A stretch of 64,000 nucleotides of DNA from Chitinophaga polysaccharea. Its GTDB lineage: Bacteria; Bacteroidota; Bacteroidia; Chitinophagales; Chitinophagaceae. The notes below the pieces were generated by a model, which was given only the letters and a program-made list of their open reading frames with translations, made no database searches and was not told the DNA's origin. The stretch is taken from NCBI RefSeq assembly GCF_007829335.1, contig NZ_VIWO01000004.1:248001-312000 (forward strand), written 5' to 3'. Made by a program: the position numbers and the translations under genes. Within the stretch, counting starts at the first letter, position 1; every line of letters begins with the position of its first letter. Shown here in pieces: positions 1 through 9,478 of this stretch.

Positions 1-1
1 T

Positions 2-1243
2 CCTTCCATCTCAGCTGGCTGGCGCATCATCAATGAAAATTTCATGAAGCAGCAACGTTTTTTCAATGACCTGAAGATCCGTGCCAGCATTGGCGTTACG
101 GGGAATAACGAAGGGCTTGGCTCGGATTTTCCTTCCCTGGCCACTTATTCGACCGGGTATAACTATGGCACCGAAGCGGGAATTGCCGCTACTTCCCTGT
201 CGAATGCAGACCTTAGCTGGGAAGCCACCACCGCTACCAACCTGGGACTGGATGTATCTTTCCTGGACAGCCGTATTAACGTCACTATAGATGCTTACCG
301 CAAGCTCACCAACCGCCTGATCTTTAAACTGGACCTGCCCTATACCTCCGGCTTCGCCCGCACTAACGGCGCCAATATAGGCCAGCTGCTCAATAAAGGA
401 CTGGAGATTTCGGTGAATACCGACAACATCCGGAGCGCTTTTACCTGGAGCACCAACTTCAACCTGTATTTCAACCGCAATAAAATCACCAGTTTGCCTG
501 AAACCGTGGCGGGAGACCCCTCCAGCTCTGATTTCACAGAAAGCCTGCCAGGGTCATTTTATACCAGTCAGCCTACCAGCATTTTTCGTGTAGGCGAGCC
601 AGTTGGATCCTTTTTTGGCTACCGCAATAAAGGAGTTGATCCGGCAACCGGCAACATGATCTATGATGATATTAATAAAGACGGGAAAATAACAGCGGCC
701 GACCGGGTGATCCTGGGTACCGCGCAACCGGATTTTACCGGTGGCCTTACCAATACCTTTGGTTACAAAGGAGTAGACCTGAGCTTTTTCCTGTACTGGT
801 CGTACGGCAATAAAGTATACAACCAAACCCGCAGCATGCTGGAAAGGATGAGCAGTTACAACAACGGTGACGCCAAAACGCTGAACCGGTGGACGCCGCA
901 GAACACCATTACCGACGTGCCACGTGCGGTATTCAACGATCCTACGGTGCCGGGTAGCTTAACCAACGGAGAAGTGTCGCAACGCTTTGTAGAAGATGGT
1001 TCGTTTATCAGGATGAAGAATATTACGCTGGGTTATACCATCCCATCTGCTACCTTAAAGAAAGTACGCATCAGCAGTGCCCGGGTATATGTCAGTGCGC
1101 AAAACCTGTTTCTCATTACCAACTATTCAGGTTTAGATCCTGAGTCGCAGAACCAGTCGGTGAAAAACTCGCAGCTGGGTATTGACTGGGCCGTACAGCC
1201 ACAGGCCCGTACTTTCCTGGTAGGATTAAATGTGAACTTTTAA
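2..1243 (+). CDS. SusC/RagA-type TonB-dependent outer-membrane transporter, C-terminal part
   Basis: The frame is open from base 2, so the gene begins before the window; the ATG at 44 is internal. About 413 residues are present, roughly the last 40% of a typical protein of about 1000. The sequence has the usual SusC barrel features: 'IGVTGNN', alternating aromatic beta-strands, the 'FGYRNKGVDPATGNMIYDD' loop with the 'INKDGKITAADRVILGTA' segment, and a C-terminal aromatic strand ending in 'VGLNVNF'. SusC proteins form the outer-membrane channel that imports glycan fragments or peptides using TonB energy, capped by a SusD lipoprotein. A SusD gene follows 11 bases downstream, as expected. The substrate cannot be read from this part. 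Confidence 0.93.
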   Translation, partial: PSISAGWRIINENFMKQQRFFNDLKIRASIGVTGNNEGLGSDFPSLATYSTGYNYGTEAGIAATSLSNADLSWEATTATNLGLDVSFLDSRINVTIDAYRKLTNRLIFKLDLPYTSGFARTNGANIGQLLNKGLEISVNTDNIRSAFTWSTNFNLYFNRNKITSLPETVAGDPSSSDFTESLPGSFYTSQPTSIFRVGEPVGSFFGYRNKGVDPATGNMIYDDINKDGKITAADRVILGTAQPDFTGGLTNTFGYKGVDLSFFLYWSYGNKVYNQTRSMLERMSSYNNGDAKTLNRWTPQNTITDVPRAVFNDPTVPGSLTNGEVSQRFVEDGSFIRMKNITLGYTIPSATLKKVRISSARVYVSAQNLFLITNYSGLDPESQNQSVKNSQLGIDWAVQPQARTFLVGLNVNF

Positions 1244-1254
1244 AAGCAGCCGTT

Positions 1255-2643
1255 ATGAAAAATTTACGACTAATATATATCCTTCTTCTTTTTGCGTCTT
1301 GTACCAAAGTGCTGGACCAGGTTCCGGAGTACACGATTGCAGATGAGAACTTCTGGCAAACCGGCAATGATGCCGAATCAGCTGCTGTGGGTATTTACCC
1401 GGCTATACAGAGTATTGCGGCACAATTTCCGCTCGCATTTGATGCCGGCTCCGATGCCACTACCGCTTTGCTGATCAACTACAGTCCTTTTTCTACCCAT
1501 GGTATCCCGGTAGATAACCTGATCGTGGCCGCCTACTGGCAGAATAACTATACGGGTATTGGTCGCGCCAACGATTTGCTGAAACATGTGCCTCCCATGA
1601 AAGATAGCTTGTTTGCTCCCGGCCGTAAAGAACAGTTGTTAGGAGAAGCACATTTTCTGCGGGCCTACTTTTACTTCAACCTGGTAAAAGCCTATGGGGC
1701 GGTGCCTTTGGTGCTGGAGCCTTATACTTCCTTTAATGCTGATTTTACCGTTCCCCGTACGTCGGTGGACAGTATTTTCAAACAGATTATTGCCGACCTG
1801 AAAATTGCGGAGGCGAGCCTGCCGCCTACTTTCGCCGCTGCAGTTACTACTCGCGGCCGCGCCAGCCAGGGTGGGGCCAAAGCCTTGCTGGCGAAGGCAT
1901 ACCTGAGCATAAAGGATTATAACGCTGCTGCGTCTAAGGCACAGGAGGTGATGAACAGCCCGGTGTATAGCCTGGTATCCGGTAGCGCGGCGTATAGCGG
2001 CATGTTTTCTACCAGCGGTAAAAACAGTACGGAAGCGATTTTTGAGATCCAGTATGTCAGTGCTTCTGCACAGAGCAATGGCTTGTACAGCTATTATATT
2101 CCTGCCAACGGGATTCCCGCAGGACTTCAAACCGGCGGCTACCAGATTGCGCCTACCACAAAGATTATTAACGCATATGAAAATGGTGATATCCGCAAGG
2201 CCGCGGCGTTGGGCTTCAACAACGCTACGCCGGCTTTGCCTTACGTCAATAAATATACCCGCTTAACCAATGGTACAGAGCCTGATATTATTGCGCTCCG
2301 TTTGGCAGATATCATATTGGTGAGGGCAGAAGCCCTGAACAACCTGGGGCAAACGGCCGATGCGGCAGCAGCCTTGAATATCATTCGCCGCCGTGCCTTT
2401 GGGTTACCAACCGATCAACCGTCTGCCCACGACTATCCACAGGCGGGAGAAACAGACCTGGCGCTGGCCATCGAAAACGAGCGGTTTAAAGAGCTGGCCT
2501 TTGAAGGACACCGGTTTTATGACCTGGTACGCACCGGCAGGGCAGCAGCCGTGCTGGGTATCACCGCCGATCAAACCCTATGGCCCATCCCGCTGCGGGA
2601 AATTGGCCGTAACCCCCGGCTGGTGCAGAATAATGGTTATTAA
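1255..2643 (+). CDS. SusD/RagB family nutrient-binding outer-membrane lipoprotein
   Basis: A 462-residue surface lipoprotein that should cap the preceding SusC and bind its substrate. A lipoprotein signal is visible at the N-terminus with lipobox 'LLFASC' (Cys16). Family signs include 'EAHFLRAYFYFNLVKAYGAVPLVLEP' around residues 130-155, the 'LADIILVRAEALNNLG' TPR-like helix pair near 350, and the C-terminal 'ENERFKELAFEGHRFYDLVRTG' block followed by 'LWPIPLREI'. These are characteristic of RagB/SusD. Its length is slightly below the family average. The 11-base gap to SusC and the tight spacing to the next genes point to one operon. Confidence 0.95.
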   Translation: MKNLRLIYILLLFASCTKVLDQVPEYTIADENFWQTGNDAESAAVGIYPAIQSIAAQFPLAFDAGSDATTALLINYSPFSTHGIPVDNLIVAAYWQNNYTGIGRANDLLKHVPPMKDSLFAPGRKEQLLGEAHFLRAYFYFNLVKAYGAVPLVLEPYTSFNADFTVPRTSVDSIFKQIIADLKIAEASLPPTFAAAVTTRGRASQGGAKALLAKAYLSIKDYNAAASKAQEVMNSPVYSLVSGSAAYSGMFSTSGKNSTEAIFEIQYVSASAQSNGLYSYYIPANGIPAGLQTGGYQIAPTTKIINAYENGDIRKAAALGFNNATPALPYVNKYTRLTNGTEPDIIALRLADIILVRAEALNNLGQTADAAAALNIIRRRAFGLPTDQPSAHDYPQAGETDLALAIENERFKELAFEGHRFYDLVRTGRAAAVLGITADQTLWPIPLREIGRNPRLVQNNGY

Positions 2644-2663
2644 TCCCTAAAAAAATAATAAAG

Positions 2664-4817
2664 ATGAAAAACATTATTACTACTATCCTGTTGCTGTCCG
2701 CTAACCTTGTATACGGACAGTACACTACCACCTGGGTAGGCAACAATTTTTCTGATGTAGCCAATCACGTAGGTAATTGTGCCCGCTCTATGTGGGTGTC
2801 GCCGGAAGGGGTGGTATATACCGCCTCCATGTGGGATGAAAAGGGCCGTAATATTGGTATTTATCAGCAGGGCGCTACCCTGGGATCTATGGGCGGTAAC
2901 AAGGAGTCGCAGGGCAGTGCTATCGGCGGCAACGCTACCTATATCTTCACCGCGCAGCAGGCGCCTAATGCCGGGAAGGTGGGCCGCTATAACCGGGCTA
3001 CCAAAACCCGTGACCTGCTGTTTGCCGCCAGCACAGGCACTGGCGATGCCATACAGGGCATTGCTGTTTCCGGTGGGCGGGTATTTGTGAGCGACTCCAG
3101 CGGTAGCCGCGTGGAAGTATTTACCACGGCGGGTGTAAAGATCCGGGAATGGGCGGTTACGCATCCCGGGGCTATTGCGGTAGACAGCGCCGGCGCCGTG
3201 TGGGTGGTATTGCTGGGCACGGGCACGGTACAACGTTTTGATTCCACCGGCGTGGCAGGACCCGTTTTAAATGTAGGCGCTACCGCACGCCCTTCTGCCC
3301 TGTATGCAGATAGCGCCCGCGGGCAGCTGCTCGTAGGTGATCAGGGACCCGATATGAATATCAAGATATATGCAGACCTAACGGGAACGCCTGTATTAAC
3401 AGGCACCTTTGGCGTAACCGGCGGCTACCTCGATGAAACGTCGGGTACCCGCGGAGCAACCGGTGATAAGCGTTTTACACGGGTAGTGGGGATAGGTCGC
3501 GATACGGCGGGGAACTTATATGTCCTGAATAATCCCTGGGGAGGTACCTGGGACTTAGGGAGAAATGGCGCTACGGATATTCACTGCTACAATACTGCCG
3601 GTACGTTGCAATGGACCTTGCAGGCCCTGAATTTTGAAGGGAATGCTGCCGCCGATGCAGGAACAGATGGACAGTTATTGTATAGCGGCAATCTTATTTA
3701 TTCCTATACCGGTACCGACGGAGGCGCCTATGTTGCTAACACCGTAGATCCTTACCGCTATCCGCAGGATGCGCGTATACAAATGAGTGATCATAGCCGG
3801 GGCGAACACTTTGGCCACCTGGCCAATGTAGGCGGACACCGTATCCTGGTAGCCAATAACCAGAATGCAGATATCTTTTACACCTACTACTTTAACCCGG
3901 CTACCGATGGGTACATCGCGATCCCGGGAGATACCATCAGCAAAGTAAGAAATGGTTTTTGCCTGGACTCCCTGGGAGATATCTGGATTTCGCAGGATAA
4001 AACCAATGCCATCCAGCATTACCCTTTAACCGGTTTTGCCAGCAATGGAAAGCCTATATGGGGCCCGGTTATTTCTACGCCTACACCGACCTCTATTGCC
4101 CGGTTAAACCGCCTGGAATATATACCAGCCAGCGATGTAATGGTGCTGGCCGGCGGTAATACCGACTGGACGCTGATTGGCAACCGGATAGAAGTGTACC
4201 GGGGATGGGTGGCCGGAAATCGTACGCCCGATACCGTTATTACCCTGAGCAGGGCCCAGGCCAAGTCTATGTCGGCCGCCGGCAATTACCTCTTTGTCGG
4301 CTATTATGCGATCCCTGACATTGATGTATTTGACCTGAGAACAGCGGCACTGGTATTAACTATGAATAGCAGCAACCCGGCGGTATATGTGGGCAACGAT
4401 GTGGATTCGCAATACGGCATCAAAGCGTACCATCGTTCCAACGGCGAATATTATATTACGAAAGACGATTACAATGCCAACAAGGTAGTGCTTTACCGTT
4501 GGACACCGGCTCCGGATTCAGCAGCAGCACCAGCTGCCGCACTGACGCATATGCAGGTGGTAAATGAAAATGGCTTGTCCGTATATCCGAACCCGGTAGT
4601 GAGTACGCTGCATATCGATTTACCATCAACAAAAGCGAAGAATTGTGTGATCCGCGTGTACGACATCTCCGGAAAACTCATTAAAAATAACCTGGTAAAA
4701 ACAAACGAAGCCGTAAACATAGATGTAAGCAACCTGCCATCGAGTGCTTACATCCTGGTGATCACAGATGCCGCTACCGGTAACGCGATAGGCCGGCGAA
4801 AGTTTATAAAGCAATAA
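2664..4817 (+). CDS. Secreted beta-propeller protein with T9SS type A sorting domain
   Basis: A 717-residue exported protein. Residues 1-18 form a signal peptide ending 'LVYGQ'. The body (about 20-620) has repeated four-stranded units such as 'IQGIAVSGGRVFVSDSSGS' and 'PGAIAVDSAGAVWVVLLGTG', typical of NHL/SMP-30-like propellers. The last 80 residues match the T9SS type A C-terminal domain: 'LSVYPNPVVSTLHIDLP', then 'IRVYDISGKLIKNN', and a basic end 'GRRKFIKQ'. It should be exported by type IX secretion and fixed to the surface or released. It lies between SusD and the glycosidase, so it probably takes part in binding or processing the same glycan. No catalytic residues were recognised. Confidence 0.82.
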   Translation: MKNIITTILLLSANLVYGQYTTTWVGNNFSDVANHVGNCARSMWVSPEGVVYTASMWDEKGRNIGIYQQGATLGSMGGNKESQGSAIGGNATYIFTAQQAPNAGKVGRYNRATKTRDLLFAASTGTGDAIQGIAVSGGRVFVSDSSGSRVEVFTTAGVKIREWAVTHPGAIAVDSAGAVWVVLLGTGTVQRFDSTGVAGPVLNVGATARPSALYADSARGQLLVGDQGPDMNIKIYADLTGTPVLTGTFGVTGGYLDETSGTRGATGDKRFTRVVGIGRDTAGNLYVLNNPWGGTWDLGRNGATDIHCYNTAGTLQWTLQALNFEGNAAADAGTDGQLLYSGNLIYSYTGTDGGAYVANTVDPYRYPQDARIQMSDHSRGEHFGHLANVGGHRILVANNQNADIFYTYYFNPATDGYIAIPGDTISKVRNGFCLDSLGDIWISQDKTNAIQHYPLTGFASNGKPIWGPVISTPTPTSIARLNRLEYIPASDVMVLAGGNTDWTLIGNRIEVYRGWVAGNRTPDTVITLSRAQAKSMSAAGNYLFVGYYAIPDIDVFDLRTAALVLTMNSSNPAVYVGNDVDSQYGIKAYHRSNGEYYITKDDYNANKVVLYRWTPAPDSAAAPAAALTHMQVVNENGLSVYPNPVVSTLHIDLPSTKAKNCVIRVYDISGKLIKNNLVKTNEAVNIDVSNLPSSAYILVITDAATGNAIGRRKFIKQ

Positions 4818-4820
4818 CAG

Positions 4821-7800
4821 ATGAGATATATATGGATGATTGCACTGGCACTGATCAGTGTGGTAAACAGCATGGCCCAGATGAAAGCACCGGAAGAATG
4901 GGTAAACTACGAATCGGTGATGGGTGTCAAAAACCGTCAACGACATTATGATTACAACGTGATGTTGACACGCGCGGCTATTCCCTCCAACGTACTGTGG
5001 CCGGGAGAACAGCCATCGTATACAATACAGGTGGTGAATGAATTGAATGAACCGTTGGTAGCCGATGGGAAGATAGAATTGATCAGCTATGCTACGAAGG
5101 GACGTCCGGGTGATATATGGCTGCCGGAAATGGAGCGGCATGCAGTTATAAACAGCACGCCGGTAAAGGTAAAGATAGACGCCAGGGGATATGTGAACCT
5201 GGAACATGCGCCGCAAATCCCTGATCGTTTCGGTGGATATGCGCTGGTGCTGGACCTGGGAAAGTATGGCCGCCGATTTATCACCAGCCTGGTACGTACG
5301 TTTAAAGCCAATCCACAGCGGATCCAGTATCCTAAGCAGTCGCTCGATGATATGGGCGCAGATTTCCTCCAGCGGGTAGGCGTACAGGCCATCCGCATGG
5401 GGGTAGATTATACGCCTGCTACCGCCGGCGACTATACGGAAAAGATGGCGGCGCTGGACCGTAAGCTGGAAGAATATAAAGAGAGAAATATCACCGTATT
5501 GCTGATGTTTGGCGCGGGAACTGCCCCACTGCCCCTGGGGAGGCCCCGTTCTTTCCTGGATTCAGCGGGTGTCATGAAAAAAACAAAACAGGACTTTGTA
5601 TGGGCGCCATCGTCCGACCACGATTTCCAGGAGTTTGTACACCGGTTATGCGTGAAGTATGGATGGCCCAAAGGCCCGGTCACCGCGGTATCGTTATGGA
5701 ACGAACCATGGGAGGGCGCTTCTATTTCCGGCTGGCAGTCGGATATTCCACGTTATCGCGAGATATATACAGTGATGGCCCAGGCAGTACTGGATGCCCG
5801 TAAAAAAGGAGCAGATGTACTGGTAGGTGGGGGCGACTCTAATTCCAATGCCTGGGACAAACTGTTTGCAGATGGGAAAATGACCTTTCTGCCCATTTTC
5901 GATTTTTGTTCTATACACTACCAGGGTATCGAATCGCCTGCTATTTATCCCGATTGGGTCAACAGAAAATCCCCGCATGGTCGCGTTAAAATATGGGATA
6001 CAGAAAGCTGGGTGGGTAATACCGACGATCGTATAGGCCTCACCGTGGCCACCTGCCGTTCGGCCGGGTACGACCGGTCCATGGGCATTTACGCCGGGTA
6101 TATGTATACCGGTGGTCGCGGTAGCGAACGATTCACCCAACAGATACACACACCGGAGGGCATGAAAGAAATGACCCGTATTCCGGATACCTGGTCTCAG
6201 GCAGCAGCGCTGGGAGCCGTACAACACCTGGTAGGAGAGCGTGATTTTAAACAATTACTTTTCACCAAAGGGCTGCCCTGGGTGATGGTATTTGACGGGG
6301 CGCCGAAACAGCCAGACGACGGTACCGTAGTGATATGTGGCGACATAGGCGAGGCCTTTGGCCCTGAACATGTACTCTTTCGCGGCGTACGCGGACTATC
6401 CAGTAAGGGCGCATATGAACCGTTGCAGGGCGGTAGCATGACACTGCCCGCTGCAGGGGTGCAGCTATACGATTTCTATGGTAACACCATCGCACCGGTA
6501 GCCGGGAAGCTGGTGGTACCGCTGAACAGCCAGGGATATTTCCTGCGCACCAACGGCCGCAAAGGTTCTTTTGCCCGCCTGTTGCAAACCCTGAAAACGG
6601 CCCGTATAGAAGGTTATGAGCCGGTAGAAATTATTGCGCAGGATATGACCGCCCGCATCGAACAGCAGCCTGTTATGCCGCTGCAACTAACCAATATCCT
6701 TAACCGGCCGGTGACAGGCAAGCTCCAGGTAACACTGGGAGGACTGTCCCTTCGTATACCCGATACCCTGCACCTGGCCCCGCACGAAACCCGTATCATC
6801 CCGGTGAAAATCACCGGCGGCACAGCGGCAGTAAATAATACCTACCCGCTGAGCGTACGTTTTGATGCCGGCGCCGATGGCATCGCCTCACACCAGGAAG
6901 ATATGCATGTGAACGTGATATCACGGTTAGGGATACACGTAGATGGCAGACTGGATGACTGGAAAACGGCCTTGCCGCAAACCGTGAGCAGTAGCGGGGC
7001 GGCGACCGTCAGCGTAACGGAAGCCGCCTGGTACCCGTTCAAGAATTTTGATACCAATGCGAATGGCTATACTAACGGCTACTTCGCCTATGACGACCAG
7101 TACTTTTACTTTGCCTCCAAAGTGGCCGACAGTACCCCGCATCCGGGAACTTACCGCTTTGAGCATCGCCCCGACGATGAGTTCTTTTATCCCGATACCG
7201 CGTATATCATGGATATGCAACGCGCGCTGATCAGTAAAACAGGCAGCGTACCTGCTGATACGCTGAGCGGCCTGCAACTGCCCAATGGTAATGGCTATAC
7301 GATGCAGTACCTGGAGAGCGCCGATAATACCAACGCCTTCGGCGTCGACTTGCAATTACCGGAAGATAAGCTTACGCAGGTAGGCCTTTATCTCCCTAAC
7401 CTCCGGGTACCGGGGATGATGGTGGAAGTATATAAGGGCAACCAGCGTGTGCACCAGCGCTACATCAAAGATTTGTGGAACGGCACCTGGGAGCTGTTGC
7501 CCCTTTCCGGCAAAGTACGCATCGTATTGCGCAGCAGGGACTGGTGGTACAGCGTGAAGCTGGGCGCCGTGGTGTTTGACGATGCTGTCGCTACCGATAC
7601 GGCCAGGGAAGATTTTGATACCCGGGGCCATTGGAAAGGCGTATATGGTAAGCGTGGCTATTACCTCGTAGGGCACCCCCCGGTATTGCCCGCCGATGTG
7701 ACGCTTTCTGTGCCGCATGAAGAGCTGAAATACCCGCTCGCCTGGCCTGCTGGTGTGCGGCATTATACCTATCGTAAAAACCCGGTAACACCCGATAACT

Positions 7801-8324
7801 CCGGTTTAGGCTATTCGTTCGACAACGTGTTACTGGCCTTTAATGTAATCCCCGATGGGAAAGATGGTATGCTGGCTAATCCACCGGGAACGATGCCGCG
7901 GTATACCGGTTATAAGTGTACCGATTACGAATATGCCCTGAATCCCGTGGCGCCGGAATATGGCGGCGGCGCAGAAATATGGCGGCTGTTGACGCCGGGC
8001 CTAAACCGCAAGCATTTCTTCCCCCGTCAGCCTAAATCCGAAGGGGAAGGACCCGTAAAGAACGGACAGCTGGTCATACGCCGGGAAGGAAACACCGTAA
8101 TCACCGAATGTGCTATTCCCTGGGCCGAATTGCCGGATGTAAAGAATGCGCTGGACAAGGGACAGAAAATTAAGTTATCGTTCCGGGTAAATGATAACGG
8201 TGCGCCCGGTAGTTGTATGGAGCTGGCAAAAGAGCGGAGCGTATCCAAGCTGAATGCGAGGGCCTTTCATCCTGACTGGAAAACCCATTGGGCCAACGAA
8301 GTAGCGTTTGGAATAGAAAAATAA
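4821..8324 (+). CDS. Large secreted clan GH-A-like glycoside hydrolase with CBM9-like domains
   Basis: 1167 residues with a signal peptide ending 'NSMAQ'. A beta-sandwich (about 25-165) precedes a TIM-barrel (about 165-480). 'SLWNEPWEG' carries the likely acid/base Glu295 after the clan-A Asn-Glu-Pro signature, and 'IWDTESWVG' gives a plausible nucleophile Glu395. From about residue 703 a CBM9-like module starts ('GIHVDGRLDDW', then 'GYFAYDDQYFYFASKVAD'), and its last strands reappear at the C-terminus ('IKLSFRVNDNG', 'NEVAFGIEK'). It starts three bases after the propeller gene, so the two are co-transcribed with susCD. The GH family is uncertain (GH39 or GH5-like are possible). There is no T9SS tail, so it may be periplasmic. 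Confidence 0.75.
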   Translation: MRYIWMIALALISVVNSMAQMKAPEEWVNYESVMGVKNRQRHYDYNVMLTRAAIPSNVLWPGEQPSYTIQVVNELNEPLVADGKIELISYATKGRPGDIWLPEMERHAVINSTPVKVKIDARGYVNLEHAPQIPDRFGGYALVLDLGKYGRRFITSLVRTFKANPQRIQYPKQSLDDMGADFLQRVGVQAIRMGVDYTPATAGDYTEKMAALDRKLEEYKERNITVLLMFGAGTAPLPLGRPRSFLDSAGVMKKTKQDFVWAPSSDHDFQEFVHRLCVKYGWPKGPVTAVSLWNEPWEGASISGWQSDIPRYREIYTVMAQAVLDARKKGADVLVGGGDSNSNAWDKLFADGKMTFLPIFDFCSIHYQGIESPAIYPDWVNRKSPHGRVKIWDTESWVGNTDDRIGLTVATCRSAGYDRSMGIYAGYMYTGGRGSERFTQQIHTPEGMKEMTRIPDTWSQAAALGAVQHLVGERDFKQLLFTKGLPWVMVFDGAPKQPDDGTVVICGDIGEAFGPEHVLFRGVRGLSSKGAYEPLQGGSMTLPAAGVQLYDFYGNTIAPVAGKLVVPLNSQGYFLRTNGRKGSFARLLQTLKTARIEGYEPVEIIAQDMTARIEQQPVMPLQLTNILNRPVTGKLQVTLGGLSLRIPDTLHLAPHETRIIPVKITGGTAAVNNTYPLSVRFDAGADGIASHQEDMHVNVISRLGIHVDGRLDDWKTALPQTVSSSGAATVSVTEAAWYPFKNFDTNANGYTNGYFAYDDQYFYFASKVADSTPHPGTYRFEHRPDDEFFYPDTAYIMDMQRALISKTGSVPADTLSGLQLPNGNGYTMQYLESADNTNAFGVDLQLPEDKLTQVGLYLPNLRVPGMMVEVYKGNQRVHQRYIKDLWNGTWELLPLSGKVRIVLRSRDWWYSVKLGAVVFDDAVATDTAREDFDTRGHWKGVYGKRGYYLVGHPPVLPADVTLSVPHEELKYPLAWPAGVRHYTYRKNPVTPDNSGLGYSFDNVLLAFNVIPDGKDGMLANPPGTMPRYTGYKCTDYEYALNPVAPEYGGGAEIWRLLTPGLNRKHFFPRQPKSEGEGPVKNGQLVIRREGNTVITECAIPWAELPDVKNALDKGQKIKLSFRVNDNGAPGSCMELAKERSVSKLNARAFHPDWKTHWANEVAFGIEK

Positions 8325-8339
8325 AGGATCATTCAAGAA

Positions 8340-8389
8340 GGCGTATGACTGGGTTGGCCCCACCGGCTGCCCGTCATACGCTATTTTTT
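8340..8389 (+). terminator. Rho-independent terminator after the glycan-uptake operon
   Basis: The arms GCGTATGAC (8341-8349) and GTCATACGC (8373-8381) pair perfectly and are followed by TATTTTTTG. It lies 16 bases after the glycosidase stop codon. Confidence 0.75.
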
Positions 8390-8549
8390 GTGGCTACCCG
8401 GTAGCATTTAATGTAGCAATGGCATAGCTTGCTCTTCCATCCTTCCACTAACTGTAGCAAAAAGGCAACAGTACGCTTACCGCAACCCCGCGGGTGACGA
8501 GCGCGTCATAAAGGCAACATATTTGTGGTAGCTCTCCCGATATAAAATT

Positions 8550-9116
8550 ATGGTTATGAAGAAGGATAAAAAATTGCTGGCCATTGCCGCTACAGCGGGC
8601 GTATCTGCGGCCGCCGCCATTTTATTGTATAATGCGTTTAAAGTTTCTATTCCCAAGGGGGCACAGCCTATCTATCCTTTTGATGTACGGAAATACCTGG
8701 GCACCTGGTATGAGATAGCCCGGCTCGATTACAAATTTGAGCGCCATCTGACCAATGTAACCGCCACTTATGCCATGAACGGCGGCAGTGATATCAAAGT
8801 AAGTAATAAAGGATTCAACCCGGGTAAACAAGCATGGAAGGAGAGCACCGGCAAAGCAAAATTTATAGGTCCACCGGAACTGGCCCGCCTCAAAGTATCT
8901 TTCTTTGGGCCCTTCTATGCAGGTTACAATGTGATAGATGTGGATGAACATTACAAACATGCGCTCGTGGTAGGCAACAACCTGCATCATATCTGGATAT
9001 TATCCCGCCATACCAGCATTCCTGCCAACATCAAACAACGATTCCTGGAAAAAGCGGCATCACTGGGCTACGATACCAAGGCATTTATCTGGACAAAGCA
9101 CGACTTGAATGCCTGA
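8550..9116 (+). CDS. Lipocalin family protein (Blc-like)
   Basis: 188 residues. The N-terminus has a basic start and one hydrophobic segment (about 10-28), so the protein is probably held to a membrane as a signal anchor; no clear lipobox cysteine is present, unlike Blc of E. coli. 'YLGTWYEIARLDYKFE' (about 50-65) is the lipocalin GxW motif, followed by 'LTNVTATY', 'FFGPFYAGYNVIDVD' and 'HIWILSRHTSIP', all typical of bacterial Blc. Such proteins bind fatty acids or lysophospholipids in the envelope. ATG codons lie at 8550 and 8556 in the same frame; either could be the start. It stands alone with terminator-like hairpins on both sides. Confidence 0.9.
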   Translation: MVMKKDKKLLAIAATAGVSAAAAILLYNAFKVSIPKGAQPIYPFDVRKYLGTWYEIARLDYKFERHLTNVTATYAMNGGSDIKVSNKGFNPGKQAWKESTGKAKFIGPPELARLKVSFFGPFYAGYNVIDVDEHYKHALVVGNNLHHIWILSRHTSIPANIKQRFLEKAASLGYDTKAFIWTKHDLNA

Positions 9117-9142
9117 ATGGGCGGAGTAAAAAATAAATTATG

Positions 9143-9165
9143 AAATACTAAATAAATTAGTATTT
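9143..9165. repeat. Inverted repeat downstream of the lipocalin gene
   Basis: AAATACTAA (9143-9151) and TTAGTATTT (9157-9165) form a perfect 9-bp stem with a 5-base loop, followed by TTG. It could be a weak terminator for the lipocalin. A related element, GCTAATTTAATTAGTA, is found at 9252-9267, so the pair could instead be regulator sites in the 362-base gap before the oxidoreductase gene. Confidence 0.45.
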
Positions 9166-9207
9166 TTGTAGCGAAAGCAAATTGAATAATGTAAGGAAGT
9201 CCTGGAT

Positions 9208-9240
9208 GCCCTGCTGTAGAGGTAGACAGGGCTTCTTTAT
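9208..9240 (+). terminator. Possible terminator or attenuator in the gap before the FAD oxidoreductase
   Basis: GCCCTG (9208-9213) pairs with CAGGGC (9227-9232) and is followed by TTCTTTATTTTA. The stem is only 6 bp, with GAA/TTC just outside it. The rest of the gap 9117-9478 holds no gene that I can support. Confidence 0.45.
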
Positions 9241-9478
9241 TTTATTAAGGTGCTAATTTAATTAGTAAGTGTATCCCGGGCAGCGGGAGATATGTCCGCC
9301 ATCCGGGGGCACAAAATGTAACGTACAATCGTTTGTTCCCTGTATGATATCTTTCCCATGCATTTTCTTTTTTAAGCAATGCGCTGTATATTGATGAGGA
9401 ATATATGCTGCTATTCTGTAAGTTCCACGTTACAGCCTTCGCAGTTTTGTCTGTATCAATTATCATTTTTTACGAGTT

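Noticed and set aside
9161..9168. TATTTTTG resembling a -7 promoter box after the lipocalin gene
   Set aside because: No TTTG -33 box at the right distance, and the sequence is part of a hairpin with a T-run.
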